Below, in pieces: positions 1 to 9,798 of a DNA stretch of 64,000 bases (positions are counted from its first letter, which is position 1; each line of letters begins with the position of its first letter). Origin of the DNA: Paracoccus aerodenitrificans (GTDB lineage Bacteria > Pseudomonadota > Alphaproteobacteria > Rhodobacterales > Rhodobacteraceae); NCBI RefSeq assembly GCF_027913215.1, contig NZ_CP115784.1:806001-870000 (forward strand). The letters run 5' to 3'. Below the pieces are notes generated by a model that was given only the letters and a program-made list of their open reading frames with translations, searched no databases and was not told the origin of the DNA. The position numbers were made by a program, and so were the translations under genes.

Positions 1-2
1 CC

Positions 3-308
3 GCCATGTCGCGCCGCCTGGACAAGCTTGGCCGTCAGTTCGACATGCTGGACGAGGATATTGCCGTGCTGGGCGAAACCCTCTCGCTATTTGTACAATT
101 CTGGCTGACCCTCACGCCGCCGCTGCCAGACAGTGCAAAACAATCTGCGCGCATCAAAGGAAACGAGCGTTTCGAGGGATTCATGCAGTCCCTTGGTAAG
201 CGCCTCGCCAACGGTGACAGGTTTCTCAAAGAAATATCGCACGACATGGCTGCGCTACACGACACCTCGCCGGGGGGTAAAACCGAAGGTGACGGCGATG
301 GGATCTAG
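3..308 (+). CDS. CopG-like regulator, C-terminal part (truncated by window edge)
   Basis: The reading frame is open to the left edge, so the first residues are missing. The visible part has a heptad-like helix around the segment QFDMLDEDIAVLGETLSLFV, followed by a predicted helical tail. Ribbon-helix-helix (CopG-family) proteins encoded between traG and trbB in alphaproteobacterial ICEs have a similar C-terminal half, in which a hydrophobic LxLFxxF stretch precedes a conserved R-F-x-x-F segment (here RFEGFMQSLGKRLA). The DNA-binding N-terminus is off-window, so the call rests on the tail and on its place directly before trbB. An internal ATG lies at 6. Confidence 0.55.
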   Translation, partial: AMSRRLDKLGRQFDMLDEDIAVLGETLSLFVQFWLTLTPPLPDSAKQSARIKGNERFEGFMQSLGKRLANGDRFLKEISHDMAALHDTSPGGKTEGDGDGI

Positions 309-402
309 GATTGCAACCCGTCCTATTCACCGCCAGGCTCCGCCGATGGCCGCACGCGCGTAAACATCTGTTGAAACAGCCCAAAATCAGGTTCTTTTAA
401 TC

Positions 403-428
403 GACCCCGATCCGGGGTCCGTCTTTTG
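403..428 (+). terminator. Possible hairpin terminator before trbB
   Basis: A 7-bp perfect stem (GACCCCG at 403-409, CGGGGTC at 413-419) with a 3-nt loop is followed by CGTCTTTTG. The T tract is short, so this could be a weak terminator or attenuator between the upstream gene and the trb operon. Confidence 0.35.
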
Positions 429-439
429 CGCGCCCCGTC

Positions 440-1435
440 ATGAACGGGGCCGCCATGACTGCATCACATCAAAAACCGGAAACGATTGCCCGTGGCGCGC
501 GGATGCTGCGCACCGCGCTTGGGGCATCCATCGCCCGGTTTCTGGAAGATCCCGGTGTGGTCGAGGTGATGCTTAACCCGGATGGTCGTATCTGGGTGGA
601 TCGGCTTTCCGAAGGGTTGGCCGATACGGGGGAGAGGCTGTCCGCTGCCGATGGCGAGCGGATTGTGCGTCTCGTCGCCCATCATGTTGGCGCGGAGGTT
701 CACGCCCGCGCACCCCGCGTCTCAGCAGAGCTGCCCGAAACCGGCGAACGGTTCGAGGGTCTATTGCCGCCCGTTGTCGCGGCACCCGCCTTTGCCATCC
801 GCAAACCCGCCGTCGCGGTGTTCACGCTCGACGATTATGTGGCTGCCGGGATCATGACCGGTCTTCAGGCCGAAGTGCTGCGCCTGAACGTCGCCACGCG
901 CGCCAACATCCTCGTCGCAGGCGGCACCTCCACCGGCAAAACCACGTTGACCAATGCGCTGCTGGCCGAGGTGGCGAAGACCTCGGATCGCGTCGTCATC
1001 ATCGAAGACACGCGCGAACTGCAATGCGCCGCGCCGAACCTTGTCGCCATGCGCACGAAGGATGGCGTGGCGACGCTCTCCGATCTGGTCCGTTCATCCC
1101 TGCGCCTTCGCCCTGATCGCATTCCGGTCGGTGAGGTCCGCGGTTCCGAAGCCCTCGATCTGCTCAAAGCCTGGGGCACAGGTCATCCCGGAGGCATCGG
1201 CACCATCCATGCCGGTTCTGGCATCGGTGCGCTGCGCCGCCTCGAACAGCTCATTCAGGAAGCCGTCATCACCGTCCCGCGTGCGCTGATCGCCGAGACC
1301 ATCGACCTTGTTGCTGTCCTTGCCGGGCGCGGATCGTCGCGACGGCTGGTCGAACTCGCCCGCGTCGATGGGCTGGGACCGGACGGCGATTACGCCATCA
1401 CCCCTGCAACCACCTCAAAAGGAGACCCTTCATGA
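440..1435 (+). CDS. trbB: P-type conjugative transfer ATPase TrbB
   Basis: This is the VirB11-like hexameric ATPase that powers assembly of the conjugative pilus and channel at the inner membrane. The protein has 331 residues with a Walker A motif GGTSTGKTT near residues 163-171, a Walker B-like [10 protein letters not shown] about 25 residues later, and the His-box region [15 protein letters not shown]. The length is normal for TrbB. The start is uncertain: ATG at 440 or ATG at 455, which begins MTASHQKPE as relatives do. Neither has a strong ribosome-binding site. It is the first gene of the trb operon, and its stop overlaps the trbC start as ATGA. Confidence 0.95.
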   Translation: MNGAAMTASHQKPETIARGARMLRTALGASIARFLEDPGVVEVMLNPDGRIWVDRLSEGLADTGERLSAADGERIVRLVAHHVGAEVHARAPRVSAELPETGERFEGLLPPVVAAPAFAIRKPAVAVFTLDDYVAAGIMTGLQAEVLRLNVATRANILVAGGTSTGKTTLTNALLAEVAKTSDRVVIIEDTRELQCAAPNLVAMRTKDGVATLSDLVRSSLRLRPDRIPVGEVRGSEALDLLKAWGTGHPGGIGTIHAGSGIGALRRLEQLIQEAVITVPRALIAETIDLVAVLAGRGSSRRLVELARVDGLGPDGDYAITPATTSKGDPS

Positions 1436-1764
1436 TCCGCACGATTTCGCGCGGCTGCCGCATCATGGCAACCGCCGCCGCCGCTGTTTCCATCAGCCTG
1501 ATGCTGGCGCCCGCCGCACACGCCTCCGGCTCCTCCATGCCGTGGGAGGCGCCGCTTCAGAGCATCCTTCAGTCGATCGAAGGGCCGGTCGCCAAGATCA
1601 TTGCGGTAATCGTCATCATCGCCACCGGCCTGGCGCTGGCCTTCGGCGATACCTCGGGCGGTTTCCGCCGCCTGATCCAGATCGTCTTCGGCCTCAGCAT
1701 AGCCTTCGCCGCCAGCTCCTTCTTCCTGTCGTTCTTCTCGTTCGGCGGCGGGGCGCTCATCTGA
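1432..1764 (+). CDS. trbC: Conjugal transfer pilin TrbC
   Basis: This is the VirB2-like major pilin subunit of the mating-pair-formation system. The 110-residue precursor begins with a basic segment and a signal-like hydrophobic stretch (residues about 12-30, ending APAAHAS). Two further hydrophobic segments follow (KIIAVIVIIATGLALAFG and IVFGLSIAFAASSFFLSFFS), as in pilins that are stored in the inner membrane. The start overlaps the trbB stop (ATGA) and the stop overlaps the trbD start in the same way, so the genes are translationally coupled. Confidence 0.9.
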   Translation: MIRTISRGCRIMATAAAAVSISLMLAPAAHASGSSMPWEAPLQSILQSIEGPVAKIIAVIVIIATGLALAFGDTSGGFRRLIQIVFGLSIAFAASSFFLSFFSFGGGALI

Positions 1765-2045
1765 TGGCGGGCGGCCTCGAACAGCTCGACGCGGTGCCGG
1801 GATTTTCGATCCCGGTCCATCGGGCGCTGACCGAGCATATCCTGCTCGGCGGCGCACCGCGCTCCATCGCCATTGTCAACGGCACGCTGGCCGGGGCCGT
1901 CGGCCTCGGCCTTCGTCTCTGGCTGGTTGGCATCGCCATCTGGGCGGTCGGTCATTTCCTCGCGGTATGGGCAGCAAAACGCGACCCGCTCTTCGTCGAG
2001 GTCGGGCGCAGGCATCTGCGCATCCCCGGTCATCTGTCGGTGTGA
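1764..2045 (+). CDS. trbD: Conjugal transfer protein TrbD
   Basis: This is a VirB3-like small inner-membrane protein of 93 residues that works with TrbE in assembling the transfer channel. It starts MAGGLEQLDAVPGF, with the typical polar N-terminus followed by two closely spaced hydrophobic segments (about residues 38-53 and 53-73) and a short basic tail. The ATG at 1764 overlaps the TGA of trbC. A longer frame runs upstream but is not coding there, because trbB and trbC occupy it. Confidence 0.88.
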   Translation: MAGGLEQLDAVPGFSIPVHRALTEHILLGGAPRSIAIVNGTLAGAVGLGLRLWLVGIAIWAVGHFLAVWAAKRDPLFVEVGRRHLRIPGHLSV

Positions 2046-2055
2046 GGGCGCGCGC

Positions 2056-4506
2056 ATGATGAACCTCACCGAATATCGCCGCACCTCCGCTCGCCTTTCC
2101 GACTATCTGCCATGGGCAGCGCTGGTTGGCCCAGGCATTGTGCTGAACAAGGATGGCAGCTTCCAGAGGACCGCGAAGTTTCGCGGGCCGGATCTGGATT
2201 CTGCTGTCGCTGCCGAACTGGTTGCGGTCGCCGGTCGCATCAACAACGCCGTGCGCCGTCTGGGTTCGGGCTGGTCGATCTTCGTCGAGGCACAACGCTC
2301 CGAGGCCGCGACCTATCCCGACAGCAAGTTTCCAGATGCGGCCTCCGCACTGGTCGATGCGGAGCGCAAGGCCGGGTTCGAGGAAGCGGGCACACATTTC
2401 GTGTCCGGTTATTTCCTGACTTTCCTCTGGCTGCCGCCTGCAGAAGACGCCGCCCGTGCCGAAACCTGGCTCTATGAAGGTCGCGAACAATCTGGTGTCA
2501 ATCCGCATGAGCTGCTGCGCGGCTTCATCGACCGCACCGACCGCGTGCTGTCGCTGCTCGACGGCTTCATGCCGGAATGCCGCTGGCTGGATGATACCGG
2601 TACGCTGACCTATCTCCATTCCTCCATCTCCACCAACCGTCATCGCGTCCGCGTGCCCGAAGTGCCCATGCACCTCGATGCGCTGCTGACCGCTCAGGCC
2701 CTGACCGGCGGACTGGAGCCGCGCCTTGGTGACGCGCATCTGCGCATCCTGACCATCATCGGCTTTCCTACCGCGACTACGCCTGGCCTGCTCGACGAGA
2801 TTAACCGGCTCGCGTTCCCGTATCGCTGGTCAACCCGCGCCATCCTGATGGACAAGACGGATGCAACGAAGCTCCTCACCAAAATCCGCCGCCAGTGGTT
2901 TGCCAAGCGCAAATCCATCGCCGCGATCCTCAAGGAGGTGATGACCAACGAACAATCGGCGCTGGTGGATACCGATGCGTCCAACAAGGCGCTCGATGCC
3001 GACATGGCCTTGCAGGAACTCGGCGCTGACGTTGCCGGGATGGCCTATGTCACAGCGACCGTCACCGTCTGGGACATTGATCCGCGGATTGCCGACGAGA
3101 AGCTGCGTCTGATCGAGAAGATCATTCAGGGCCGCGATTTCACGGCCATGCCCGAAACCGTCAATGCCGTCGATGCCTGGCTCGGCTCGATCCCCGGACA
3201 TGCCTACGCCAATGTCCGTCAGCCACCGATCTCGACGCTCAACCTTGCCCACATGATCCCGCTATCGGCCGTGTGGGCGGGGCCGGAACGGAACGAACAC
3301 CTCGGAGCGCCCCCCTTGCTGTATGGCAAGACCGAAGGTTCGACGCCGTTCCGGCTTTCCCTTCATGTCGGCGACGTGGGCCATACCCTCGTCGTCGGCC
3401 CGACCGGCGCGGGCAAGTCCGTGCTGCTGGCGCTGATGGCGCTGCAATTCCGCCGCTATGAACGCAGCCAGATCTTCGCCTTCGATTTCGGGGGATCGAT
3501 CCGCGCATCCGCGCTGGCCATGGGCGGCGACTGGCATGACCTCGGCGGCGGGTTGACCGAGGGATCGGAGGTGTCCGTCTCCCTGCAACCGCTAGCGCGA
3601 ATTGGTGATGCTTATGAGCGGTCATGGGCCGCTGACTGGATCGCTGCGATCCTGATGCGTGAGGGCATGACCATCACGCCGGAGGTGAAGGAGCATATCT
3701 GGACGGCGCTGACCTCGCTGGCATCTGCACCCGTCGGCGAGCGCACCATCACCGGCCTTGCTGTCCTGCTGCAATCGAATGACCTGAAGCAGGCGTTGCG
3801 ACCATATTGCATCGGTGGTGCCTATGGCCGGTTGCTCGATGCCGAGGCCGAACACCTCGGCCACGCCGATGTGCAAGCCTTCGAGATCGAGGGACTGGTC
3901 GGCACAGGAGCTGCGCCGGCTGTGCTGGCCTATCTGTTTCATCGGATCGGCGACCGGCTCGATGGTCGGCCAACCCTGCTTATCATCGACGAAGGTTGGC
4001 TGGCGCTGGATGATGAGGGGTTCGCCAACCAGCTCCGCGAATGGCTGAAGACGCTCAGGAAGAAGAACGCTTCCGTTATCTTCGCCACGCAGTCGCTCTC
4101 GGACATTGACGGGAGCAACATCGCGCCCGCCATCATCGAAAGCTGCCCGACACGGCTGCTTCTGCCGAATGAACGGGCCATCGAGCCGCAGATCACTGCG
4201 ATCTATCGGCGGTTCGGCCTCAATGACCGGCAGATCGAGATCCTCGCGCGGGCGACACCCAAGCGGGACTATTACTGCCAGTCGCGCCGCGGCAACCGCC
4301 TGTTCGAGCTGGGCCTGTCCGAAGTCGGCCTCGCGCTCTGCGCCGCATCATCCAAAACCGATCAGACCCGCATTGCAGATCTCGTCGCCGAGCATGGGCA
4401 GGAGGGCTTCCTCGCCGCCTGGCTGCGCGATCGCGGCGTCGAATGGGCGGCGGAGCTGATCCCCGATCTCACCAATCTCATCCCCCAGACCGAAAAGGAG
4501 TCCTGA
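2056..4506 (+). CDS. trbE: Conjugal transfer ATPase TrbE
   Basis: This VirB4-family ATPase energises pilus biogenesis and substrate transfer at the inner membrane. It has 816 residues. An N-terminal domain starts MMNLTEYRRTSARLSDYLPW. The C-terminal RecA-like domain has Walker A GPTGAGKSVLLAL near residues 446-458 and Walker B LLIIDEGWLAL near 640-650, followed by an ATQSLSDI segment typical of the family. Two adjacent ATGs (2056 and 2059) follow a GAGGG sequence at 2044-2048. The frame is open further upstream, but that part overlaps trbD and is not needed. The gene lies 10 bp after trbD and 2 bp before trbJ. Confidence 0.95.
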   Translation: MMNLTEYRRTSARLSDYLPWAALVGPGIVLNKDGSFQRTAKFRGPDLDSAVAAELVAVAGRINNAVRRLGSGWSIFVEAQRSEAATYPDSKFPDAASALVDAERKAGFEEAGTHFVSGYFLTFLWLPPAEDAARAETWLYEGREQSGVNPHELLRGFIDRTDRVLSLLDGFMPECRWLDDTGTLTYLHSSISTNRHRVRVPEVPMHLDALLTAQALTGGLEPRLGDAHLRILTIIGFPTATTPGLLDEINRLAFPYRWSTRAILMDKTDATKLLTKIRRQWFAKRKSIAAILKEVMTNEQSALVDTDASNKALDADMALQELGADVAGMAYVTATVTVWDIDPRIADEKLRLIEKIIQGRDFTAMPETVNAVDAWLGSIPGHAYANVRQPPISTLNLAHMIPLSAVWAGPERNEHLGAPPLLYGKTEGSTPFRLSLHVGDVGHTLVVGPTGAGKSVLLALMALQFRRYERSQIFAFDFGGSIRASALAMGGDWHDLGGGLTEGSEVSVSLQPLARIGDAYERSWAADWIAAILMREGMTITPEVKEHIWTALTSLASAPVGERTITGLAVLLQSNDLKQALRPYCIGGAYGRLLDAEAEHLGHADVQAFEIEGLVGTGAAPAVLAYLFHRIGDRLDGRPTLLIIDEGWLALDDEGFANQLREWLKTLRKKNASVIFATQSLSDIDGSNIAPAIIESCPTRLLLPNERAIEPQITAIYRRFGLNDRQIEILARATPKRDYYCQSRRGNRLFELGLSEVGLALCAASSKTDQTRIADLVAEHGQEGFLAAWLRDRGVEWAAELIPDLTNLIPQTEKES

Positions 4507-4508
4507 CC

Positions 4509-5291
4509 ATGACGATCCGTTTTTCCCGTTCCCGGGCCATGCTCATGGCGGCAACACTGCTCGCCGCGCCGCTTGCATTCTCGCCCATGCTGACCAGTCC
4601 GGCCCACGCACAGTTCGGTTTCGGCCGCATCGTCTATGACCCGACCAACTATGCGCAAAACCTGCTCACGGCCGCGCGCACGCTGGAGCAGATCAACCAC
4701 CAGATCACCTCGCTTCAGAACGAAGCGCAGATGCTCATCAATCAGGCGCGTAACCTGACCAGCCTGCCATATTCCTCGCTCCAGACCTTGCAGCAGAACG
4801 TCCAGCGCACCCAGCAGCTTCTGGCCCAGGCGCAGAACATCGCCTTCGACGTGCAGAACGTCGATCAGATGTTCCAACAGAAATACGGCAATGTCTCGCT
4901 CTCTGCCACCGACACCCAGCTTGTCGAAGATGCCCGTTCGCGCTGGCAGAACACAGTTGGCGGTTTGCAGGATGCCATGCGCGTGCAGGCCGGCGTGGTC
5001 GGCAATATCGACACCAACCGCGCCGAAATGTCGGCCTTGATCGGCCAAAGCCAGAATGCCACCGGCGCCTTGCAGGCAACGCAGGCGGGCAATCAGCTTC
5101 TTGCTCTCCAGTCGCAGCAACTTTCCGACCTGATCGCGCTGATGTCGGCCAATGGCCGGTCCGAGGCGCTGATCGAGGCCGAGCGTGCCACCGCCGCCGA
5201 ACAGGGCCGCGTGCAGCGCGAGCGCTTCCTGACACCGGGATCGGGCTACCAGCCCGGCAATGCCCGGATGTTCGGCAACGGCAACAACTGA
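4509..5291 (+). CDS. trbJ: P-type conjugative transfer protein TrbJ
   Basis: This VirB5-like exported protein is associated with the pilus tip or periplasmic assembly. It has 260 residues with a clear signal peptide (hydrophobic stretch about residues 12-34, probable cleavage AHA-QF) and then long amphipathic helices rich in Gln and Asn, as in TrbJ. A conserved block is LEQINHQITSLQNEAQMLINQ. The start is the ATG two bases after the trbE stop. The upstream extension of the frame lies inside trbE. Confidence 0.92.
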   Translation: MTIRFSRSRAMLMAATLLAAPLAFSPMLTSPAHAQFGFGRIVYDPTNYAQNLLTAARTLEQINHQITSLQNEAQMLINQARNLTSLPYSSLQTLQQNVQRTQQLLAQAQNIAFDVQNVDQMFQQKYGNVSLSATDTQLVEDARSRWQNTVGGLQDAMRVQAGVVGNIDTNRAEMSALIGQSQNATGALQATQAGNQLLALQSQQLSDLIALMSANGRSEALIEAERATAAEQGRVQRERFLTPGSGYQPGNARMFGNGNN

Positions 5292-5311
5292 CCGGACAGG
5301 AGGAGCGCGAC

Positions 5312-5599
5312 ATGGACGGCAAGATGCTGGCACGGCTGGGCGCGATCATATTCGTGGCTATCGCCATCACCGCCACGGTGATCGAAATGACCCGCGAGGA
5401 TGAACCGGCGCAGAACCGTCCGGCTCCATCGCTTCAGCCCTCTGCCGATCCGCTGCGCCAGAGCCTGCGCCGTTGCCAGCAGTTAGGCGAGGCCGCCGTG
5501 AACGATCCCGGCTGCCTCGCCACCTGGGCCGAGAACCGTGACCGGTTCCTCGGCCGGACGCCGGTGCCCGCCGCCCCGCATCAGAACGGGGGAGAGTGA
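5312..5599 (+). CDS. trbK: Entry-exclusion-type lipoprotein-like TrbK
   Basis: The 95-residue protein has one N-terminal hydrophobic segment (about residues 7-24, LARLGAIIFVAIAITATVI) and a short soluble domain with two cysteines (RRCQQLGEA and DPGCLATW). Its position between trbJ and trbL matches the TrbK-alt entry-exclusion proteins of alphaproteobacterial ICEs, which limit redundant conjugation. No lipobox cysteine is visible, so it is probably membrane-anchored. A ribosome-binding site (ACAGGAGG) precedes the ATG. Confidence 0.75.
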   Translation: MDGKMLARLGAIIFVAIAITATVIEMTREDEPAQNRPAPSLQPSADPLRQSLRRCQQLGEAAVNDPGCLATWAENRDRFLGRTPVPAAPHQNGGE

Positions 5600-5602
5600 A
5601 CC

Positions 5603-6970
5603 ATGGGCGGCACCGGCGTCATCGACAATTTCCTGGGAGTCTTCACCAGCTACATCGACAGTGGCTTCGGTCTGCTTGGAGGTGAAGTCGCCTTCATCGC
5701 CACCACGCTGATCGTCATCGACGTGACGCTGGCGGCATTATTCTGGTCCTGGGGTGCAGATGACGACATCATCGCCCGGCTGGTCAAGAAAACGCTGTTC
5801 GTGGGCGTCTTCGCCTATCTGATCGGCAACTGGAACAATCTCGCGCAGATCATCTTCGACAGCTTTGCGGGTCTGGGCCTCAAGGGGTCGGGCACCGGCT
5901 TTTCCGCCGCCGATCTGCTGCGGCCCGGCAAGGTGGCGCAGACCGGCCTTGATGCCGGTCGCCCGCTGCTCGAATCCATCTCCGACATGATGGGCTACTG
6001 GTCGTTCTTCGAGAACTTCATCCAGATCGCCTGCCTGATGTTCGCCTGGGTGCTGGTGCTGCTCGCCTTCTTCATTCTCGCCGTGCAGCTCTTCGTCACG
6101 CTGATCGAGTTCAAGCTGACCACGCTGGCCGGTTTTGTGCTGATCCCCTTCGGCCTGTTCGGCAAGACCGCCTTCATGGCCGAGCGCGTTCTCGGCAATG
6201 TCGTGTCCTCCGGCATCAAGGTGCTGGTTCTGGCCGTCATCATCGGTATCGGCTCGACGCTGTTTTCACAGTTCACGGCAGGCTTCGGCGGCGTGACGCC
6301 GACCATCGACGATGCCATGGCGATCGTGCTGGCGGCCCTTTCCCTTCTCGGCCTCGGCATATTCGGTCCCGGCATCGCTTCCGGTCTCGTTTCCGGCGGC
6401 CCGCAGCTTGGCGCAGGTGCCGCCGTTGGAACCGGCCTTGCCGCAGGCGGCATGATGCTTGCCGGGGGTGCCGCCGCAGGGATGGCCGCGAAGGGAGGAG
6501 CCGCTGCGCTCTCTGGTGGAGCGGCTGCCGTTCGGGGTGGTGCCGCCGCCGCAGGTGCGGTGAGCGCCGCCTACAGTGTCGGTTCACTTGGCCAGTCCGG
6601 CGCTGCCGGTGTCGCCTCCGGTCTGGGCGGTGTTGCCCGTGCGGCAGGCTCCGCCGCCGCATCGCCCCTGAAGCGCGCGGCTTCCAAAGCCTCCGAAAGC
6701 ATCAAGTCCGGCTTTTCTGATGGAGCGCGCGCCGGTTTCGGCGTCAGTGGCGGCTCTTCCACGGCTGGAACAGTCGGAGGTGCGGGCGAGGCAGCAAGCG
6801 CGGCGGCGTCACCCGCCGCACAGGCTGGCGGCTCTCCGGCATGGGCAAGGCAGATGCAGCGCAAACAGACACTCAGCCACGGCACGTCGATGGCCGCCCA
6901 TGCCGTGCGCTCCGGCGACAGCCATGGCGGCGGCTCCTCCATCAATCTTTCTGAAAGTGACCGCTCATGA
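5603..6970 (+). CDS. trbL: P-type conjugative transfer protein TrbL
   Basis: This is a VirB6-like polytopic inner-membrane protein that forms part of the channel. It has 455 residues with about six hydrophobic segments in the first 270 residues. A long low-complexity tail follows, very rich in Ala and Gly (residues about 265-420) and then Ser, as is usual for TrbL. It ends four bases into trbF (ATGA overlap) and begins three bases after trbK. Confidence 0.93.
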   Translation: MGGTGVIDNFLGVFTSYIDSGFGLLGGEVAFIATTLIVIDVTLAALFWSWGADDDIIARLVKKTLFVGVFAYLIGNWNNLAQIIFDSFAGLGLKGSGTGFSAADLLRPGKVAQTGLDAGRPLLESISDMMGYWSFFENFIQIACLMFAWVLVLLAFFILAVQLFVTLIEFKLTTLAGFVLIPFGLFGKTAFMAERVLGNVVSSGIKVLVLAVIIGIGSTLFSQFTAGFGGVTPTIDDAMAIVLAALSLLGLGIFGPGIASGLVSGGPQLGAGAAVGTGLAAGGMMLAGGAAAGMAAKGGAAALSGGAAAVRGGAAAAGAVSAAYSVGSLGQSGAAGVASGLGGVARAAGSAAASPLKRAASKASESIKSGFSDGARAGFGVSGGSSTAGTVGGAGEAASAAASPAAQAGGSPAWARQMQRKQTLSHGTSMAAHAVRSGDSHGGGSSINLSESDRS

Positions 6971-7656
6971 ACATCTTCAAACGTCCATCTGCCCATTACG
7001 GCAAATCGCCCGAACCCGAGACGCCCTATCAGAAAGCTGCCCAGGCATGGGACGAACGTATCGGTTCGGCCCGCGTGCAGGCAAAGAACTGGCGCATCAT
7101 GGCCTTCGGCTCGCTGATCCTCTCGGCTGGTTTCGCCGCCGCCCTTGTCTGGCAATCGGCGCGCGGGACGGTCGTGCCCTGGGTGGTGCAAGTCGATAAT
7201 CTCGGCCAGTCGCAGGCCGTTGCGCCCGCCGTGGCTGACTATCGCCCGACCGATCCGCAGATTGCCTTCCATCTTGGCCGCTTCATCGAGCAGACGCGCT
7301 CGATCCCGTCTGACGCCATCATCGTGCGGCAGAACTGGCTGCGTGCCTATGAGTTCACCACGGATCGGGGTGCGGCAACTCTCAATGATTATGCCCGTGC
7401 CAATGACCCTTTCACCAAGGTCGGCAGGCAGCAAATTGCGGTCGAGGTGTCGTCGGTGATCCGCGCCTCGAATGACAGCTTCCGTGTCGCCTGGACGGAG
7501 CGCCATTACGAAAACGGCCAGCTCTCCACCACCGAACGCTGGACGGCGATCCTGACCATCGTGATCCAGACGCCGCGCGATGCTGAACGTCTGCGTGCCA
7601 ATCCGCTCGGCATCTACGTCAATGCAATTTCATGGTCGCGGGAGATGAGCCAATGA
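6967..7656 (+). CDS. trbF: Conjugal transfer protein TrbF
   Basis: This VirB8-like bitopic inner-membrane protein nucleates the secretion channel. It has 229 residues with a cytoplasmic N-terminus (NIFKRPSAHYGKSPEPETPY), one membrane segment at about residues 41-58, and a periplasmic domain containing the family block WTERHYENGQL. The start overlaps the trbL stop and the end overlaps trbG. Confidence 0.94.
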   Translation: MNIFKRPSAHYGKSPEPETPYQKAAQAWDERIGSARVQAKNWRIMAFGSLILSAGFAAALVWQSARGTVVPWVVQVDNLGQSQAVAPAVADYRPTDPQIAFHLGRFIEQTRSIPSDAIIVRQNWLRAYEFTTDRGAATLNDYARANDPFTKVGRQQIAVEVSSVIRASNDSFRVAWTERHYENGQLSTTERWTAILTIVIQTPRDAERLRANPLGIYVNAISWSREMSQ

Positions 7657-8666
7657 CCCGCAATATCGTCCGTGATTCCGGCTTGCCGGTTTTCCGTAAA
7701 CCCGCTTTGGCGGCTTTGTTGCTGTCAGCGACCATGCTGGCCGGTTGCGCCACCAACCGCACCCCGCAGTTCAGCTATGATGCCGATGTACCCGCGTTGC
7801 CCGTGGTGCCGGCAGCCGTTACCGATGACCGCCCCCGGCCTTTGCACACGCCGCCGGCATGGACTGTGGCGCGCGGCGGGACCGTTGCAGCGACACCGAC
7901 TGGCCGCGTCGAGAACGCCAATGCCGCCGCCCGTGTCGAACCACGGCGTGAGGGCTACTACAACGCCATCCAGATCTACCCCTGGTCGGAAGGGGCGCTG
8001 TTTCAGGTCTATGCCGCACCGGGGCAGATCACGACAATCGCGCTTGAACCCGGCGAAAGCCTGACCGGCGCGGGACCGATTGCAGCAGGCGACACCGCCC
8101 GATGGATCATTGGCGATACAGAAAGTGGATCGGGTACAAGCCGCCGCGTCCATATCCTCGTCAAACCGACCCGTGAGGATATTTCCACCAATCTTGTCAT
8201 CAGCACGGATCGCCGCGTCTATCTCATTGAGCTTCGCGCCCGCGCGGCGCTCTATATGCCCGCTGTGGCCTGGGCCTATCCCGCGCTACCTGCCGGTCAG
8301 CGCGTAACCGTTCCGGCAGCCCCCATCATCCCTGTCGAGACGGCCCGCAACTATCGCTACGGACTGACTGGAGACACGCCACCGTGGCGCCCCATCTCCG
8401 TCTTCGACGACGGCCGCCGTGTTTATGTCGTCTTCCCGCGCGGCATTGTGCAGGGCGAGATGCCGCCGATCTTCGTCATAGGCTCCGAGGGCGAAACGCA
8501 GATCGTCAACAGCCGCATTCACCAGAACATCCTGATCGTGGATCGCCTGTTCGGTGCTGCCGAACTGCGCCTTGGCAGCGGTGATCGCCAGCAAACCGTC
8601 AGGATCGTCCGCGTTGAACAAAGGCAGGCAGCCCAGCCCGCAAAAACCGGGGAGAATCCGTCATGA
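7653..8666 (+). CDS. trbG: P-type conjugative transfer protein TrbG (lipoprotein)
   Basis: This is a VirB9-like outer-membrane or periplasmic core component. It has 337 residues. The signal sequence ends in a lipobox LAGC (Cys at about residue 32), so it is a predicted lipoprotein. A periplasmic domain and a C-terminal VirB9/CagX-type domain (VYVVFPRGIVQGEMPPIFV region) follow. The true start is the ATG overlapping the trbF stop, although the frame is open for 21 more bases upstream. Confidence 0.94.
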   Translation: MTRNIVRDSGLPVFRKPALAALLLSATMLAGCATNRTPQFSYDADVPALPVVPAAVTDDRPRPLHTPPAWTVARGGTVAATPTGRVENANAAARVEPRREGYYNAIQIYPWSEGALFQVYAAPGQITTIALEPGESLTGAGPIAAGDTARWIIGDTESGSGTSRRVHILVKPTREDISTNLVISTDRRVYLIELRARAALYMPAVAWAYPALPAGQRVTVPAAPIIPVETARNYRYGLTGDTPPWRPISVFDDGRRVYVVFPRGIVQGEMPPIFVIGSEGETQIVNSRIHQNILIVDRLFGAAELRLGSGDRQQTVRIVRVEQRQAAQPAKTGENPS

Positions 8667-9796
8667 GCGACGAGACCACCACCAACGCGCCTCCTATGCG
8701 CCTGCGCGCCGAGCCGCCGCGCGTCACCCGCCTGTCACGCAAGATGCTGGCTGGCGTTGGAGCTGTCGCGCTCCTCAGCATTGGCGGCGCACTGATCTAT
8801 GCGCTCCAGACCCGCGACATGGGTGGAAATGGCGAGGAACTCTATTCCACCGAGAACCGCCCCACAGCCGACGGGCTGGCTGGTCTGCCGCGCGATTATA
8901 CCGGCCCCGTCCTGGGACCAGCTTTGCCGGGCGACCTCGGCGGCCCGATCCTCGACGCCCAGAACAGGGGGCAGCCCGTTACGCCGCCGGTTATGGCAGC
9001 ACCAGCCCGAGACCCCGCCGAGGAACGTCGTCTTGCCGAAGAGGAAGCTGCACGTCTTAGCACCGTGTTCTTCCAGTCAGGCCAAAGGACGGCGACGATA
9101 CCAGGCTCTAATATGCCGGGCCTAGCGGGGCTTGACCTTGGCGGTCAGCCCGCCACGCAAGACCGGCACACGGCATTTCTCAATGGTCCGGTGGATCGCC
9201 AGACCGTTGCCATCGATCGGATCATGGCGCCAGCATCGCCCTATATCCTTCAGGCAGGGGCCGTGATCCCGGCTGCAATGATTACCGGCATCCGTTCGGA
9301 TCTGCCTGGCCAGATCACCGCGCAGGTCACGGAAAATGTCTATGATAGCCCGACCGGCGCGCTGCTCCTGATCCCGCAGGGAACGCGCATCATCGGCCAG
9401 TATGACGCCGGTGTGCAGTTCGGCCAGCGCCGTGTGCTGCTGGTCTGGAACCGCCTGATCCTGCCCAATGGCCGCTCGATCGTGCTGGAGCGCCAGCCCG
9501 GCGCGGACGCTTCCGGCTATGCCGGTCTGGAGGATGGCGTCGATTACCACTGGTGGGATCTGATGAAAGCAGCGGGACTGTCCACGCTGCTCGGCATTGG
9601 CACGGAACTGGCGACCGACGACGAAGACCGTCTGATCCGCGCCATCCGCGACGGCGCACAGGACACTATCAATCAGGCCGGGCAGCAAATCGTCCAGCGT
9701 CAGTTGCAGGTCGCGCCGACCTTGACCGTCCGACCGGGCTATCCCGTCAGGGTCATCGTCACCCGCGACCTGGTACTCGAACCCTATAGGAACTGA
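8663..9796 (+). CDS. trbI: Conjugal transfer protein TrbI
   Basis: This VirB10-like protein spans the periplasm and links the inner-membrane ATPases to the outer-membrane pore. It has 377 residues: a cytoplasmic N-terminus, one membrane segment at about residues 30-50, a Pro-rich linker, and a C-terminal VirB10 domain. That domain includes GALLLIPQGTRIIGQYD and the final block PGYPVRVIVTRDLVLEPY. It is coupled to trbG by an ATGA overlap. Confidence 0.95.
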   Translation: MSDETTTNAPPMRLRAEPPRVTRLSRKMLAGVGAVALLSIGGALIYALQTRDMGGNGEELYSTENRPTADGLAGLPRDYTGPVLGPALPGDLGGPILDAQNRGQPVTPPVMAAPARDPAEERRLAEEEAARLSTVFFQSGQRTATIPGSNMPGLAGLDLGGQPATQDRHTAFLNGPVDRQTVAIDRIMAPASPYILQAGAVIPAAMITGIRSDLPGQITAQVTENVYDSPTGALLLIPQGTRIIGQYDAGVQFGQRRVLLVWNRLILPNGRSIVLERQPGADASGYAGLEDGVDYHWWDLMKAAGLSTLLGIGTELATDDEDRLIRAIRDGAQDTINQAGQQIVQRQLQVAPTLTVRPGYPVRVIVTRDLVLEPYRN

Positions 9797-9798
9797 CC